This document shows positions 8,891 to 20,511 of a stretch of 64,000 nt of DNA, piece by piece. The notes under the pieces are model-generated. The model made no database searches. It was given only the letters and a program-made list of their open reading frames with translations, and was not told where the DNA came from. Every line of letters starts with the position of its first letter. The stretch's first letter is position 1. Source of the stretch: Tuctoria greenei (Eukaryota > Streptophyta > Magnoliopsida > Poales > Poaceae); assembly GCA_036927565.1 (NCBI GenBank), contig JAYESD010000001.1:9610001-9674000 (forward strand). Direction: 5' to 3'. A program made the position numbers and the translations under genes.

Positions 8891-10252
8891 TGAAAGCATG
8901 TAGGCCCCCTCATGTAGTATGGTTTTGGTGATTAATGACAACCATTGAACTTTACTAATGAATTTGTGAATGCAAGGTCCCCATAAACACTCAATAAGAT
9001 GAAATGATCATGTCATTGGAGACCCATAGATACTCAACTTTCGAGATCAAATTCATGAGATAAAGACAAGATGTGAAGGCTCTATGTCTAAGTCACTCAA
9101 TCAAAAATTGACAACATACAATGCTTAAGAATCATCAGAGAGCCTTGTGGAACAAATGTCTAAGAGGTCATTCGAGCAAGACACAAAAGATTCACTCAAG
9201 ACAACTCGTAGCAAACAAAATCAACTCACCGGATCAACCGATGATTTCCAAAATGAACACATTGGTCGAGTTGATTCAACTGAAGAAAAAGACCTCAGAC
9301 AATTGAACTCACCGGATCATCCGATGTGAAGGGATCAACCACATCGGTGCATCAGTACAGTTTGCAGTACAATTGGAACAAGTGAAGCACCGGATCATCC
9401 GATGTGCATACTTACATACATCGGTTGATCACTCCAGTAAGCATCAAGATCAAGCAAATTCTGGATGAAGAGCCACCGGATCATCCGATGAGAAGACAGG
9501 GGGCAACATCGGTCTAATAACGGTAATATCTAACACAATGACGTCAGCCAAAGTAATTACACCAATGATAACTAGAGGGGAGACATCGGATCATCCGATG
9601 TTCACAGTAAAGTTCTGTCAGCCTACTTTTCCAACGACTATTTCAGTTAAGCTGGCTATAAAACCCCTCTAACCCAGTCATTTCGACAAGTCTTGATAAC
9701 CTGAAGCCAACTACACATCCAAGAGCATTCAATACTATAGAGCATACATTTCCAAACTTTTAGATCATTTGTAATAGGCTAGAGAGAAGCTTGTGCGCGT
9801 TCTTTCTTTGTGAGTGAACTCTCTAGGCTAGTGAGAAGTTGAAGAAGATCGTTCCGGAGCTTGCCAAGGTGTGTGTGGAAGCCCGGAACATCGAAGGTTG
9901 TACAAGGCTTGAGCTCCACCTTGCCGGAGATGGCGAACGGAGAAGATTAGTGAAGACTCCATTGTCTCAGTGACATTGGAAGTGGCAAAACCCTTCGGTG
10001 GGTGCCACAACGTGGACGTAGGAAGATCCTTGCGATCTTGCCGAACCACGGGATAAACCTTCGTGTCCCCTAGCGTTTGCATTTCTCTCCCTCTATTTAC
10101 ATTATGCAATCTTTACTTCACAAGTTATATCTACGTTGATTGCATAGTTAGAACCGCATTGAGAATTGGGCTTAAGTAGTTCGTTTTTAATTGCTTTAAA
10201 ATTTGAAAGAAAGCTCAATTCACCCCCCCTCTTGGGCGTTTCGATCCTTACA
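8891..10252 (+). repeat. Sirevirus-1 3' LTR
   Basis: 1362 bp, TGAAAGCATG...CTTACA, the partner of 1426-2787. About 25 substitutions and a few single-base indels were counted by eye, close to 2%. The same four boxes and TATA are present. The 5-bp duplication CGGGC follows at 10253-10257. Confidence 0.96.
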
Positions 10253-10257
10253 CGGGC

Positions 10258-11791
10258 TAATGTCGACGTGTTTGCCTGACAACTGTCACAAATGCCTGGG
10301 ATCCCCAGGGAAGTGATTGAGCACAATCTGAAGATCTACCCCGACTCCCGGCCCGTGCATCAGAAGCCTCGGAAACAATCCGTGGAGCGGCAAAACTTCA
10401 TTCGACAAGAAGTGAAGAAGTTGCTCAAAGCTGGATTCATCCGAGAAGTCTTCCATCCAAAATTGCTGGCAAACCCAGTCGTTGTGCCCAAGGCCGGCGG
10501 GAAGCTTCGGATGTGTATTGACTACACAACACTAAATAAGGCATGTCCAAAAGATCCATTCCCACTACCTAGAATAGATCAGATAGTGGGTTCCACCTCC
10601 GGGTGTGAATTACTGTGTTTCCTAGACGCATATTCTTGGTATCATCAAATCAGAATGTCTAAGGAAGATGAAGAGCATACCTCTTTCATCACAGTAGATG
10701 GATTGTACTATTATACAGCCATGCCATTTGGTCTCAAGAATGCAGCTTCAACCTTTGTACGAGCTATGTACAAAACTTTTGAAGAACTCATTAGAGACAT
10801 AGTGGAAGTGTACGTCGATGACATTGTGGTCAAGGTCAAGAACAAGGAGTCACTCCTTGACACCTTACAGGCTGTCTTCGACAAGCTGCAGGTCACCCGC
10901 ACAAAGCTAAACCCAGACGAGTGTGTCTTTGGGGTTAGCTCCGGAAAACTCCTTGGTTTCCTGGTAAATCACCGGGGCATAGAGGCTAATCGGGCGAAGA
11001 TCAAAGCCATTGAAGACATGCGGCCACCAGCCCACATCAAGGATGTCCAAAAGCTGACTGGATGTCTAGCAGCCCTCAGCCGGTTCATTTCAAGACTGGC
11101 GGAACGGGCACTTCACTTCTTCAAGTTATTGAGGAAGTTCAGACCATTCCAATGGTCTGAAGAAGCAGAAAATGCGTTCCAGGAGCTAAAACAGCTCCTC
11201 ACCACCCTACCAACTCTAGTAGCTCCGAACCCTAGTGAGCCTTTGCTGCTTTACATTTTAGCAACTGACGAAGTCGTCAGTATGGTCCTGGTTGCGGAGA
11301 GACCAGAACCATCCCATGCTCAGGAATCCAGACCTCTCCCGGAGGGTCCGGAGGTTCCTAAAAGCGAGTCTGGGTCCCAGTTCCCAGACTTGAGTCCACA
11401 AGAAGTTACTTCAGAAGACCCAGACCCCTCCGGGAGGGTCCAGGTCGCTTCTGAAGAAGCTCCGGGTCCCTCCAGCAAGGACCTGGAGGTCCCCGAAGAA
11501 GGTCTGGATCCCTCCGGGAGGATCTGGGTCAATGAAGAGGAAGCTCCGGGCCCCTCCGGGAGGGTTCGGACCATCCAGCGTCCAGTGTACTTCATTAGTG
11601 AAGTACTTCATGACGCCAAGACTCGATACCTAGAGGTGCATAAGCTGCTCTATGCAGTTCTTATCGCCTCCAGGAAGCTTCGCCATTACTTCCAAGCTCA
11701 CAAGATTTCAGTGGTGACTTCTTACCCACTTCGAGCAATCTTGCATAATCCCAATTCAACTGGGAATATTGCAAAGTGGGCAGCGGAATAG
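10258..11791 (+). pseudogene. Gypsy copy A reverse transcriptase and first RNase H
   Basis: Frame continues from protease across the Sirevirus-1 insert. RT motifs in order: PVVVPKAGGKLRMCIDYTTLN (10476-10537), the catalytic segment LCFLDAYSWYHQI (near 10615), AMPFGLKNAASTF and VYVDDIVVKVKN (YVDD at 10810-10821). After the RT connection comes a Pro/Glu/Ser-rich insert at about 11300-11570 with repeated PSGR units, then RNase H starting at RPVYFISEVL. The frame ends at TAG 11789-11791, caused by loss of one base relative to copy B (18525-18535). Otherwise it is 499 codons long and much better kept than the same region of copy B. Confidence 0.92.
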
Positions 11792-12237
11792 GCCGAATTT
11801 GATCTCGATATATTCCAAGACAAGCAATCAAGAGTCAAGCATTGGCTGATTTTGTGGCGGAATGGACTCCCTCTCCATCAAACCCTGGGGGCCCCAGTGA
11901 GCAGAAGCCAGAACACAAGGCTCCGGTCTTCACCGAGCCTCACTGGACCCTCTACTTCGACGGCTCCATGCAAAAGCAGGGGGCCAGAGCTGGAATCCTT
12001 CTCCTCGCACCAACCGGGGAGAAGGTAAAATACATGGTACACCTTGACTTCAAGGCGACCAACAACATGGCGGAGTACGAAGCACTCATTTGCGGACTAA
12101 AGGTGGCACTGTCATATGGTGTCAAGCAGCTGCTGGTCAAGGGAGATTCACAACTCATCATTAAACAAGTGAAGGGTGAATGCTCCTGCAACAATCTCCA
12201 GCTGGTTGCTTACCTCCTTGAAGTCCAGAGGCTTTAG
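11792..12237 (+). pseudogene. Gypsy copy A second (archaeal-type) RNase H
   Basis: After the frameshift the frame reopens at 11842. The motif WTLYFDGSMQKQGARAGILL carries the first catalytic Asp, NNMAEYEALICGL the Glu, and LLVKGDSQLIIKQVKGE the next Asp. This is the extra RNase H that the Tat lineage of Gypsy acquired in addition to the RT-linked one. A TAG at 12235-12237 interrupts it; copy B has a Gln codon there. Confidence 0.88.
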
Positions 12238-13635
12238 AAGGACTTTGAAGTCCTAGACCTCCACCACGTTCAGCGTGTCCATAACGCTAAAGCCGACAAA
12301 CTCTCGACGAAAGCGTCAACCGGAGCTTCGGCTCCTGACGGAACTTTTGTCTGGAGGTTGTCAAAACCCACAGCTCAGCCTGCCGAACTGAGCGAAGGGG
12401 GCGATATCAGCATCCCGAAGCTGACGGTCCCGATGGCCCTATTACCATAGCAGCCATCAAGGGTCGTAGGTGCTGCCGGAAGCTCCGAGCAACCCAGCAC
12501 GCAAGACTCAAATGCTCAAGTTAGCTCCAATGCATGGATCTCGGAGATCCGAAGCTACTTGAAAGACAACATCCTTCCTGACGATGATGTATCCGCTGAC
12601 CGGATAGTCAGATTGGATAAAAGATACACGTTGGTAGAAGGAGATCTCTACCGGCGCGGTGCCAATGGCGTCCTAATGTGGTGCATCACAAGGGAAGAAG
12701 GCTTTGAGCTCCTCGCAGAAATCCATGGAGGCGAGTGTGAGAACCACGCGTCTTCCCACACGCTGGTCGGTAAAGCCTTCCGGCATGGCTTCTACTGGCC
12801 TACAGCACTCCAGGATGCAACTAAGCTGGTGAAGAAATGCAAAGCATGCCAATTTCATGCAAAGCAAATTCACACACCGACTGAACCTCTAGAAATGATA
12901 CCTCCTACATGGCCCTTCGCCGTGTGGGGGATGGACATCTTGGGACCTTTCCCAAGAGCCGTCGGAGGTTACAAGTTCATGTACGTCGCCATTGACAAGT
13001 TCACCAAGTGGTCGAAAGCAACTCCAGTTGTGACAATAAACAAGCAATCTGCTATCAACTTTTTGCAGTCCATTGCATGCAGATTTGGAGTCCCAAACAA
13101 AATCATTACTGATAACGGGACCCAATTCACAAGCTCTGCATTTCAAGGATATTGCGAAGACCTCGGTATTCAAGTCTGCTACGCTTCCGTAGCTCATCCG
13201 GCAAGCAATGGCCAGGCTGAGAGAGCAAATGCTGAAATCCTGAAAGGACTTAAAACGTGCACCTATGAGCGCTTGAAAAAACATGGAGCCAACTGGATTG
13301 AAGAGCTTCCACCCACTATATGGGCTAACAGGACAACTCCAAACCGATCAACTAGAGAGACACCCTTCTTCCTGGTGTACGGAGCTGAAGCAATCCTTCC
13401 TCCGGAAATCACCTTGGGATCACTCTGGGTCCGGACCTTCGACGAAGCCACGCAGGACCAGCTCCGGCGTGAAGACCTAGACCTCCTAGAGTAGGGAAGG
13501 TGCCAAGCAGCTGTTCGGAATGCCCGATACCGCCAAGCCCTTCGGTGCTATCATCAGCGGCATGTACACAACCGACAGCTCGAGGAAGGCGATATGGTGC
13601 TACAGAGAATACAATCCAGAGAAGAGTTAAACAAA
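12238..13635 (+). pseudogene. Gypsy copy A integrase, main part
   Basis: A linker (12238-12540) with a stop at 12448-12450 leads into 12559-13494. The His/Cys zinc-binding module ends in CKACQFHAKQ. The DDE core shows WGMDILGPFPRAVGGYKF (Asp), ITDNGTQFTSSAF (Asp) and NGQAERANAEILKGL (Glu). A TAG at 13492-13494 follows; the frame then reads on to 13640, where copy B is inserted. The C-terminus resumes at 26787. Integrase would insert the cDNA into chromosomes; this copy is broken by nonsense changes and the insertion. Confidence 0.9.
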
Positions 13636-13640
13636 CTCTC

Positions 13641-14513
13641 TATCGGTACCCTGGGTACCATATACCCCTTGGGATTGCAAAGATCTCAAGAGAATGTCAT
13701 CTACTTGATTTGAAGACCTTCGGAGGCCCACATGTCAGACATTATCGGACCCGCTTCTCCAACATGGTTAGTCCCAGGGTCGCCACGTGTATTATCAAAC
13801 CGGAGCTACCGCCCAAAAGGGGGAAGCTCCGGGTCATGTACCATAGCGGCACCCCCGGACCTAACCCCAGACCGGGGGAAGCTCCGGAACTGACACGTGT
13901 CAGGTAGCTCCGGACCTATCTGTTCCCCACAGTATGCTCCGGAGCTGCCACGTGTCCAACCGGCGGATCTTCAGCCTCTGACCTCCGGAAGACTCCACAA
14001 CGGCTCCGGATCTTCAAAGGGGAATCAAGGACTTCAAGACCCGATTAAGTGTCATTAATACTATATTAATGACACACGATCGGACGATCTTAATTACCAG
14101 TAACGGTGCTGTCAAAGCCCATAACTCGGTCATTAAGGGCAATTAAACGTGTTGAATGTGTATCAATATTAGTAACCACTAGGGCCACATGTCAGGCCAG
14201 GCTAACTTGTAATGGCCTGCCCTTGTACTATAAAATGACAGGCCGAAGATACATAGAAAGGAGACGAGACACTCACTGGAGACACGCTCACTCTACATTC
14301 TCAACTAACGTTGAGCTCATACATCCAATGCAACACCAACACACCCCGTGGAGTAGGGTGTTACGCTCAGGCAGCCCGAACCACATAAATCTTCGTGTCT
14401 CTTGTGTCACTTAACACTTCACCTTCTTGAATCTCCGCACGCCCACACCGAACCTCAAACTCCTCTAACACTTTAGTAGTGTCGGGAGATCTGCCAGATC
14501 AAAACCACCGACA
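13641..14513 (+). repeat. Gypsy copy B 5' LTR
   Basis: 873 bp; begins TATCGGTACC (other LTR copies begin TGTCGGTACC) and ends CCACCGACA. It contains several CCGGAGCT/AGCTCCGG half-sites (13802-13960), the ACACGTGTCA palindrome near 13891, and a TATA-like CTATAAAA near 14228. Confidence 0.95.
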
Positions 14514-14514
14514 G

Positions 14515-14533
14515 TTGGCGCGCCAGGAAGGGG
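14515..14533 (+). other. Primer-binding site of Gypsy copy B
   Basis: TTGGCGCGCCAGGAAGGGG starts one base after the LTR, where the PBS must lie. The TGGCGCGCCAGG core is common in grass Tat elements; I cannot be certain of the tRNA. Confidence 0.8.
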
Positions 14534-14550
14534 CGCCTGAGATTTCAAGA

Positions 14551-16032
14551 ATGGTGAACTCAGCTGCTGGATCATCCAACGGTCATCCCGATGTTCAAGC
14601 TGTTGGGGGCAATCCCTCCAATATGCAGCCACCAGCAGGAACCACGATCCCAGCAGGAGTCACACTTCCACCACCGCCGCCTCCACCAGCAAATCAAGCT
14701 GGTCAGCGCGATGGTGCACCGGCGTCAATCACTGCGTCGGCAAATCATGACAACCCGGAACACGCGCTCCATGCAGCACGTGCTCTTCTTCAGCGCCCAC
14801 CACCTCCGGACGCATCCCGGGATGCCATGGAGCAGTGGAGGGCCGATGTGGAACATTTGGTTGCAGCAGCAGCCGACCGCATTAGCAACCAGGGTCCTCC
14901 TCTTTTAGGACGGGCTCCGTCGCAGCGACAGACCTTGTCTGGCAGACTTGGTCCACACGTATCCAACAACAGGAGACGTGCTGCGTCGCAGCAAGTGACA
15001 TCGCTGCCCTCCGGGGCATGGCGCACTCACACGGTATCAAGACTTTCAACTCATGACCTCCGGGCGGAGCTTGATCGTCGATACCGTCAACAAGACGGCC
15101 GAGTCCATATTGAGCGTGCTCGTGAAAGACGAGAAGCTCAAGACATTCCTGCTCCTGAAGGAGTAGGAGGAGGCTGTTCAGCCTTGGCCATGCATCTGCG
15201 TATGGTCAGGTGGCCACAGAAGTTCCGGCCTCACCTGTCGGAGAAGTTCGACGGGACCGTTAATCCTGTCGAATTTCTTCAGATTTACTCCACTGCCATC
15301 TTGGCAGTTGGAGGAAATGAGGCCGTAATGGCCAATTATTTCCCAGTGGCTTTAACTGGGACCGCCAGATCCTGGTTTATGAGCCTTCCACCCAACTCCA
15401 TCAGTAGTTGGGAGGAGTTGTGCCGGCAGTTCACCACCAACTTTGGGAGTTCGTACACCCGACCAGGCACTGAACTGGACCTTTTTGCAGTCGTGCAAAA
15501 AGGGGGAGAATCCCTGCGATCATTCATCCAGAGGTTCTCTCAGGTATGAAACACTATCCCTTCTATCTCTAGCGCTTCTGTCATTGTGGCATTTAGACAG
15601 GGTGTACGGGATAAGAAGATGTTGGAGAAACTAGCGATCAAGGAGATCATCAGTGTCACGGAACTCTTCAGCTTGGCTGACAAATGTGTCAGAGCTGCGG
15701 AGGGTCGTGAAATGCACTCCAAACCAACTTCGGAGGATCACAAAAAATCCTCCAAAGGCGAAGCCACTACCTCCGGGAGTGGCAAGAAGAAGAAAAAGAC
15801 CAACGGCAAGAAGAAGATGTCGGTCGGCGCATCTAATGCTGCAGCTGCTGCAGCTCCAGGTGGACGGGGGCCATGCCCCGAGAAACGACCTCGACCATCT
15901 TCTGAAGACGGTGGCAAAACCAAGGTGTGGTGTCCAATCCACAAAACGGACAACCACAGTTTGGAAGACTGCCGGGAGGTCCAAAACCTTGCCGAGCGCT
16001 ACAACAAGCGCCAGGAAGAAGCTCCTTTCTGA
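14551..16032 (+). pseudogene. Gypsy copy B gag
   Basis: ATG at 14551, 37 bp after the LTR, is the likely start; an ATG at 14479 lies inside the LTR and is unlikely. The N-terminus is Pro/Gln-rich (PPPPPPPANQ). The retrotransposon gag domain follows (PVEFLQIYSTAI and SWEELCRQFTTNF, 15265-15450), then a basic region and the Cys/His segment CPIHKTDNHSLEDC near 15932. A TGA at 15547-15549 splits the frame and another TGA ends it at 16030-16032. The second is shared with copy A. Confidence 0.88.
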
Positions 16033-16968
16033 CAGAGGGAAGGAAAACAAAAAGTTGACGAAGCTCCGGCTGAAGAGGAGTTAGGTTTTCAGGATCTCAA
16101 AAAGGTCCTGAAGGCCGTCTACACCTCCGTCGATGACGATTCTGACGTCTCTAATAACGAGCGTCGGAAGACCATGCACACCATTTTTGGTGGACCATGG
16201 GACATCACCTCCCGCCGCGTCATCAAGACTATGCGTCGGGACATGGCTGTTGTAGCTCCTACAGCCAGGGTGGAGCCTCATCGAAAGTGGATGGACACAA
16301 CCATCACTTTTTATGCTTCAGACTGCCCTCGAAGCATGGTTGGAGCAGGTCAGCTACCTTTGATGGTATCTCCTACCATCAATAACATCCAGCTCCACCA
16401 TGTCATGATAGACGGAGGTTCGGGGCTCAACCTCATAAGCTTCGAAGCTTTTACCAAGCTTCAGCTCCGACCTTCGGATCTCCACCCCTCCCGACCTTTC
16501 TCTGGAGTAGGTCCGGGAGCCATTACCCCACTCGGAGCTATTACCCTCCCCGTTACCTTCGGGACCCGGGAGAAGTATCGCAGCGAGAAGTTGGTCTTTG
16601 ATGTTGCTCAGATCAACATACCCTTCAATGCCATCTTGGGTAGGCCTGCCTTGTACAAATTTATGGCAGCTGCTCATTATGGTTACCTGGTGTTAAAGAT
16701 GCCAACACCAGTAGGCGTTCTCTGGATCCGCGGAGATCGTACTGTCGGAGTAACTGCTCTGGAAGAACTCCATGCGCTTACTACGGCGCAAGAGGAGGAC
16801 TCCAGGCAGGAGCAAGCTCCAAAACCCCCGAGCATTCGTCAGCGAGGCTCGACTTCTGCACCTCGCGTGCAGCCAAGCGGTGACACCGACATTCCTGTCA
16901 AAGTCGTCCAAATCGGTTCCGATGCCGCTCAAACCACCCATATATCAGTGGGATTGAACGACAAATAG
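16033..16968 (+). pseudogene. Gypsy copy B aspartic protease region
   Basis: In frame with gag across the TGA; first ATG at 16174. Active-site segment IDGGSGLNLIS near 16410 and NAILGRPALYKFMAAA near 16630, as in copy A. The frame ends at TAG 16966-16968, also present in copy A, and reopens into RT without a shift. Confidence 0.86.
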
Positions 16969-18606
16969 GAACTCGCGCTCATCACTTTCCTCCAGGCTAA
17001 TGTCGACGTGTTTGCCTGGCAACCGTCACAAATGCCTGGGATCCCCAGGGAAGTGATTGAGCACAATATGAAGATCTACCCCGACGCCCGGCCTGTGCAT
17101 CAGAAGCCTCGGAAGCAATCCGTGGAGCGACAAAACTTCATTCGACAAGAAGTGAAGAAGTTGCTCGAAGCTGGATTCATCCGAGAAGTCTTCCATCCAA
17201 AATGGCTGGCAAACCCAGTCGTTGTGCCCAAGGCCGGCGGGAAGCTTCGGATGTGTATCGACTACACAACACTAAATAAGGCATGTCCAAAAGATACATT
17301 CCCACTACCTAGAATAGATTAGAATGTGGATTCCACCCCTGGGTATGAATTACTGTGTTTCCTAGACGCATATTTTGGGTATCATCAAATCATAATGTCT
17401 AGGGAAGATGAAGAGCATACCTCTTTCATCACAGTAGATGGATTGTACTGTTATACAGCCATGCCATTTGGTCTCAAGAACGCAGCTTCAACCTTTGTAC
17501 GAGCTATGTACAAAACATTTGAAGAACTCATTAGAGACATAGTGTAAGTGTATGTCGACGACATCGTGGTCAAGGTCAAGAACAAGGAATCACTCCTTGA
17601 CACCTTGCAGGCTGTCTTCAATAAGCTGCGGGTCACCCGCACAAAGCTAAACCCAGACAAGTGTGTCTTCGGGGTTAGCTCCAGAAAGCTTCTTAGTTTC
17701 CTGGTAAGTCATCGGGGCATAGAAGCTAATCCGGCGAAGATCAAGGCCATTGAAGACATGCAGTCACCATCCTGCATCAAAGATGTCCAAAAGCTGACTG
17801 GATGTCTAGCAGCTCTCAGCCGGTTCATTTCAAGACTGGCAGAACGGGCACTTCCCTTCTTCAAGTTATTGAGGAAGTCCGGACCATTCCAATGGTCTGA
17901 AGAAGCAGAAAAGGCATTCTAGGAGCTAAAACAGTTCGTCACCACCCTACCAACTCTGGTAGCTCCGAACCCTGGTGAGCCTTTGTTGCTTTATATTTCA
18001 GCCACTGACGAAGTTGTCAGTATGGTCATGGTTGCAGAGAGACCAGAACTACCCCATACTCAGGAGACCAGACCCCTTCGGGAGGGTCCGAAGGTTCCTG
18101 AAAGCGAGTCTGGGTCCCAGCTCCCAGACTTGATTCCACAAGAAGTTACTTCAGAAGACCTAGACCCCTCCGGGAGGGTCCAGGTCGCTTCTGAAGAAGC
18201 TCCGAGTTCCTCCAGCAAGGACCCGGAGGTCCTCGAAGAAAATCTGGATCCCTCCGGGAGGATCCGAGTCAGTGAAGAGGAAGCTTTGGGCCCCTCCGGG
18301 AGGGTCCGAACCATTCAGCGCCCAGTGTACTTCATCAGTGAAGTACTACATGATGCCAAGACTCGATACCTAGAGGTGCATAAGCTGCTCTATGCAGTTC
18401 TTATTGCCTCTAGGAAGCTTCGCCATTACTTCCAAGCTGACAAAATCTCAGTGGTGACTTCTTACCCACTTCGAGCAATCTTGCATAATCCCAACTCAAC
18501 TGGGAATATTGCAAAGTGGGCAGCGGAATTAGCTGAATTCGATCTTGAATTCATTTCAAGGCAAGCAATCAAGAGTCAAGCATTGGCAGACTTCGTGGCG
18601 GAATGA
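16969..18606 (+). pseudogene. Gypsy copy B reverse transcriptase and first RNase H
   Basis: Same domain series as copy A: GGKLRMCIDYTTLN near 17240, the catalytic-Asp segment CFLDAYFGYHQI near 17357, and MYVDDIVVKVKN at 17548. Then comes the Pro/Glu/Ser-rich insert with PSGR repeats (about 18030-18310) and RPVYFISEVL RNase H. Stops occur at 17320, 17545, 17920 and 18604. The frame itself is unshifted from gag to integrase. Confidence 0.9.
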
Positions 18607-19047
18607 ACTCCCTCTCCATCAAATCCTGGGGGCCCGAGTGAGCAGAAGCCGGAACACAAAGCTCCAGTGTTCACCGAGCCACATTGGACCCTCTACTTCG
18701 ATAACTCCATGCAAAAGCCGGGGGACGGAGCTGGAATCCTTCTCCTCGCACCAACTGGGGAGAAGGTAAAATACACGGTACACCTTGACTTCAAGGCAAC
18801 CAACAACATGGCGGAGTACGAAGCACTCATCTACGGACTAAAGGTAGCACTGTCATACGGTGTTAAGCAGCTGCTGGTCAAGGGAGATTGACATCTCATC
18901 ATTAAGCAAGTAAAGGGTGAATGCTTCTGAAACAACCTCCAGCTAGCTGCTTACCTCCTCGAAGTCCAGAAGCTTCAGAAGGACTTCGAAGTCCTAGACC
19001 TCCACCATGTCCAGCGTGCACACAACTCTGAAGCTAACGAACTCTCG
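18607..19047 (+). pseudogene. Gypsy copy B second (archaeal-type) RNase H
   Basis: WTLYFDNSMQKPGDGAGILL, NNMAEYEALIYGL and LLVKGD mark the catalytic blocks. Stops at 18889 and 18928 break it. Gly after the first Asp in copy A is Asn here. Confidence 0.85.
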
Positions 19048-20511
19048 ATGAAAGCATCAATCGGAGCTCTGGCTCCTGACGGAACTTTTGTCCGAAGGTT
19101 GTCAAAACTCACAGCTCAGCCTGCCGAACTGAGCGAAGGGAGCGAGATCAGCATCCCGAAGCTGACGGTCCCGATGGCCCAGTTACCATGGCAGCCATCA
19201 AGGGTCGCAGGTGCTGCCGGAAGCTCCGAGCAACCCAACACGCAAGACTCAAATGCTCAAGTTAGCTCTGATGCATGGATCTCGGAGATCCGGAGCTACT
19301 TGAAAGACAACATCCTTCCTAACGATGATGTATCCACTGACTGGGTAGTCAGATTGGCTAAAAGATACACGTTGGTAGAAGGGGATCTCTACCGGCGCGG
19401 TGCCAACGACATCCTAATGCGGTGCATCACAAGGGAAGAAGGCTGCGAGCTCCTCGCAGAAATCCATGGAGGCGAGTGTGGGAACCACACGTCTTCCCGC
19501 ACGCTGGTTGGTAAAGCCTTTCGACATGGCTTCTACAGGCCTACAACACTCCAGGATGCAACTGAGCTGGTGAAGAAATGCGAATCATGTCAATTTCATG
19601 CAAAGCAAATTCACACACCGGCTCAGCCCCTACAAATGATACTTCCTACATGGCCCTTCGCTGTGTGGGGGATGGACATCTTGGGACCTTTCCCAAGAGC
19701 CGTCGGAGGTTACAAGTTCCTGTACGTCGCCATTGATAAGTACACCAAGTGGCCGGAAGCAACTCCAGTTGTGACAATCAACAAGTAGTCTGCTATCAAC
19801 TTTTTGTAGTCCATTGTATGCAGATTTGGAGTCCCAAACAAAATCATCACTGATAATGGGACCCAATTCACAAGCTCAACATTTCAAGGATATTGCGAAG
19901 ACCTCGGCATTCAAGTTTGCTACGTCTCTGTAGCTCATCCGGCAAGCAATGGCCAAGCCGAGAGAGCAAATGCTGAAATCCTTAAAGGACTCAAAACGCG
20001 CACCTATGAGCGCTTGAAAAAACATGGAGCCAACTGGATTGAAGAGCTTCCGCCCACTCTATGGGCCAACAGGACAACTCCAAATCGGTCAACTGGAGAG
20101 ACACCCTTCTTCCTGGTGTACGGAGCTGAAGCAATCCTTCCTTCGGAAATCACCTTGGGGTCACTCCGGGTCCGGACCTTCGACGAAGCCACGCAGGACC
20201 ATCTCCGGTGTGAATACCCAAGCCTCCTTGAGGAGGGAAGGTGCCAAGCAGCTGTTCGGAATGCCCGATACCGCCAAGCCCTTCGGCGCTATCATCAGCG
20301 GCATGTACACAACCGACAGCTCGAGGAAGGCGATCTGGTGCTACAAAGAATACAATCCAGAGAAGGGTTAAACAAACTCTCCCCCAGTTGGGAGGGACCT
20401 TTCCGAGTGATTAAAGTATCCCGTCCCGGAAGCGTTCGCTTGGCTACCGAGGATGGGACACCTCTCCCAAATCCTTGGAACATTGAGCACCTCCGTAAGT
20501 TCTACACTTAA
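19048..20511 (+). pseudogene. Gypsy copy B integrase
   Basis: Covers the linker, the zinc module (CESCQFHAKQ near 19587), the DDE core (WGMDILGPFPRAVGGYKF, ITDNGTQFTSS, NGQAERANAEIL) and the C-terminal module (NKLSPSWEGPFRVIKVSRPG) with its natural end at TAA 20509-20511. Stops at 19786 and 19807 interrupt the core. Because its C-terminus is uninterrupted it serves as the reference for where copy A was cut. Confidence 0.9.

Larger units (their letters stand above)
1426..10252 (+). mobile_element. Sirevirus-1: Ty1/Copia element with extra env-like ORF, internally deleted
   Basis: Two 1362-bp LTRs (TGAAAGCATC...TTACA) flank a 6.1-kb interior. The target duplication CGGGC is at 1421-1425 and 10253-10257; removing the element and one duplication rejoins the host Gypsy frame exactly. 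The PBS matches the 3' end of initiator Met-tRNA and lies 2 bp inside the 5' LTR. The purine tract abuts the 3' LTR. The interior holds a truncated gag, an RT/RNase H ORF, a promoter-like block, a 721-codon ORF and several polypurine tracts. Protease, integrase and the gag C-terminus are missing. The pol type, tRNA-Met PBS, extra ORF and palindrome-rich LTRs fit the Sirevirus genus. About 25 LTR differences by eye indicate a young insertion. Confidence 0.95.
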
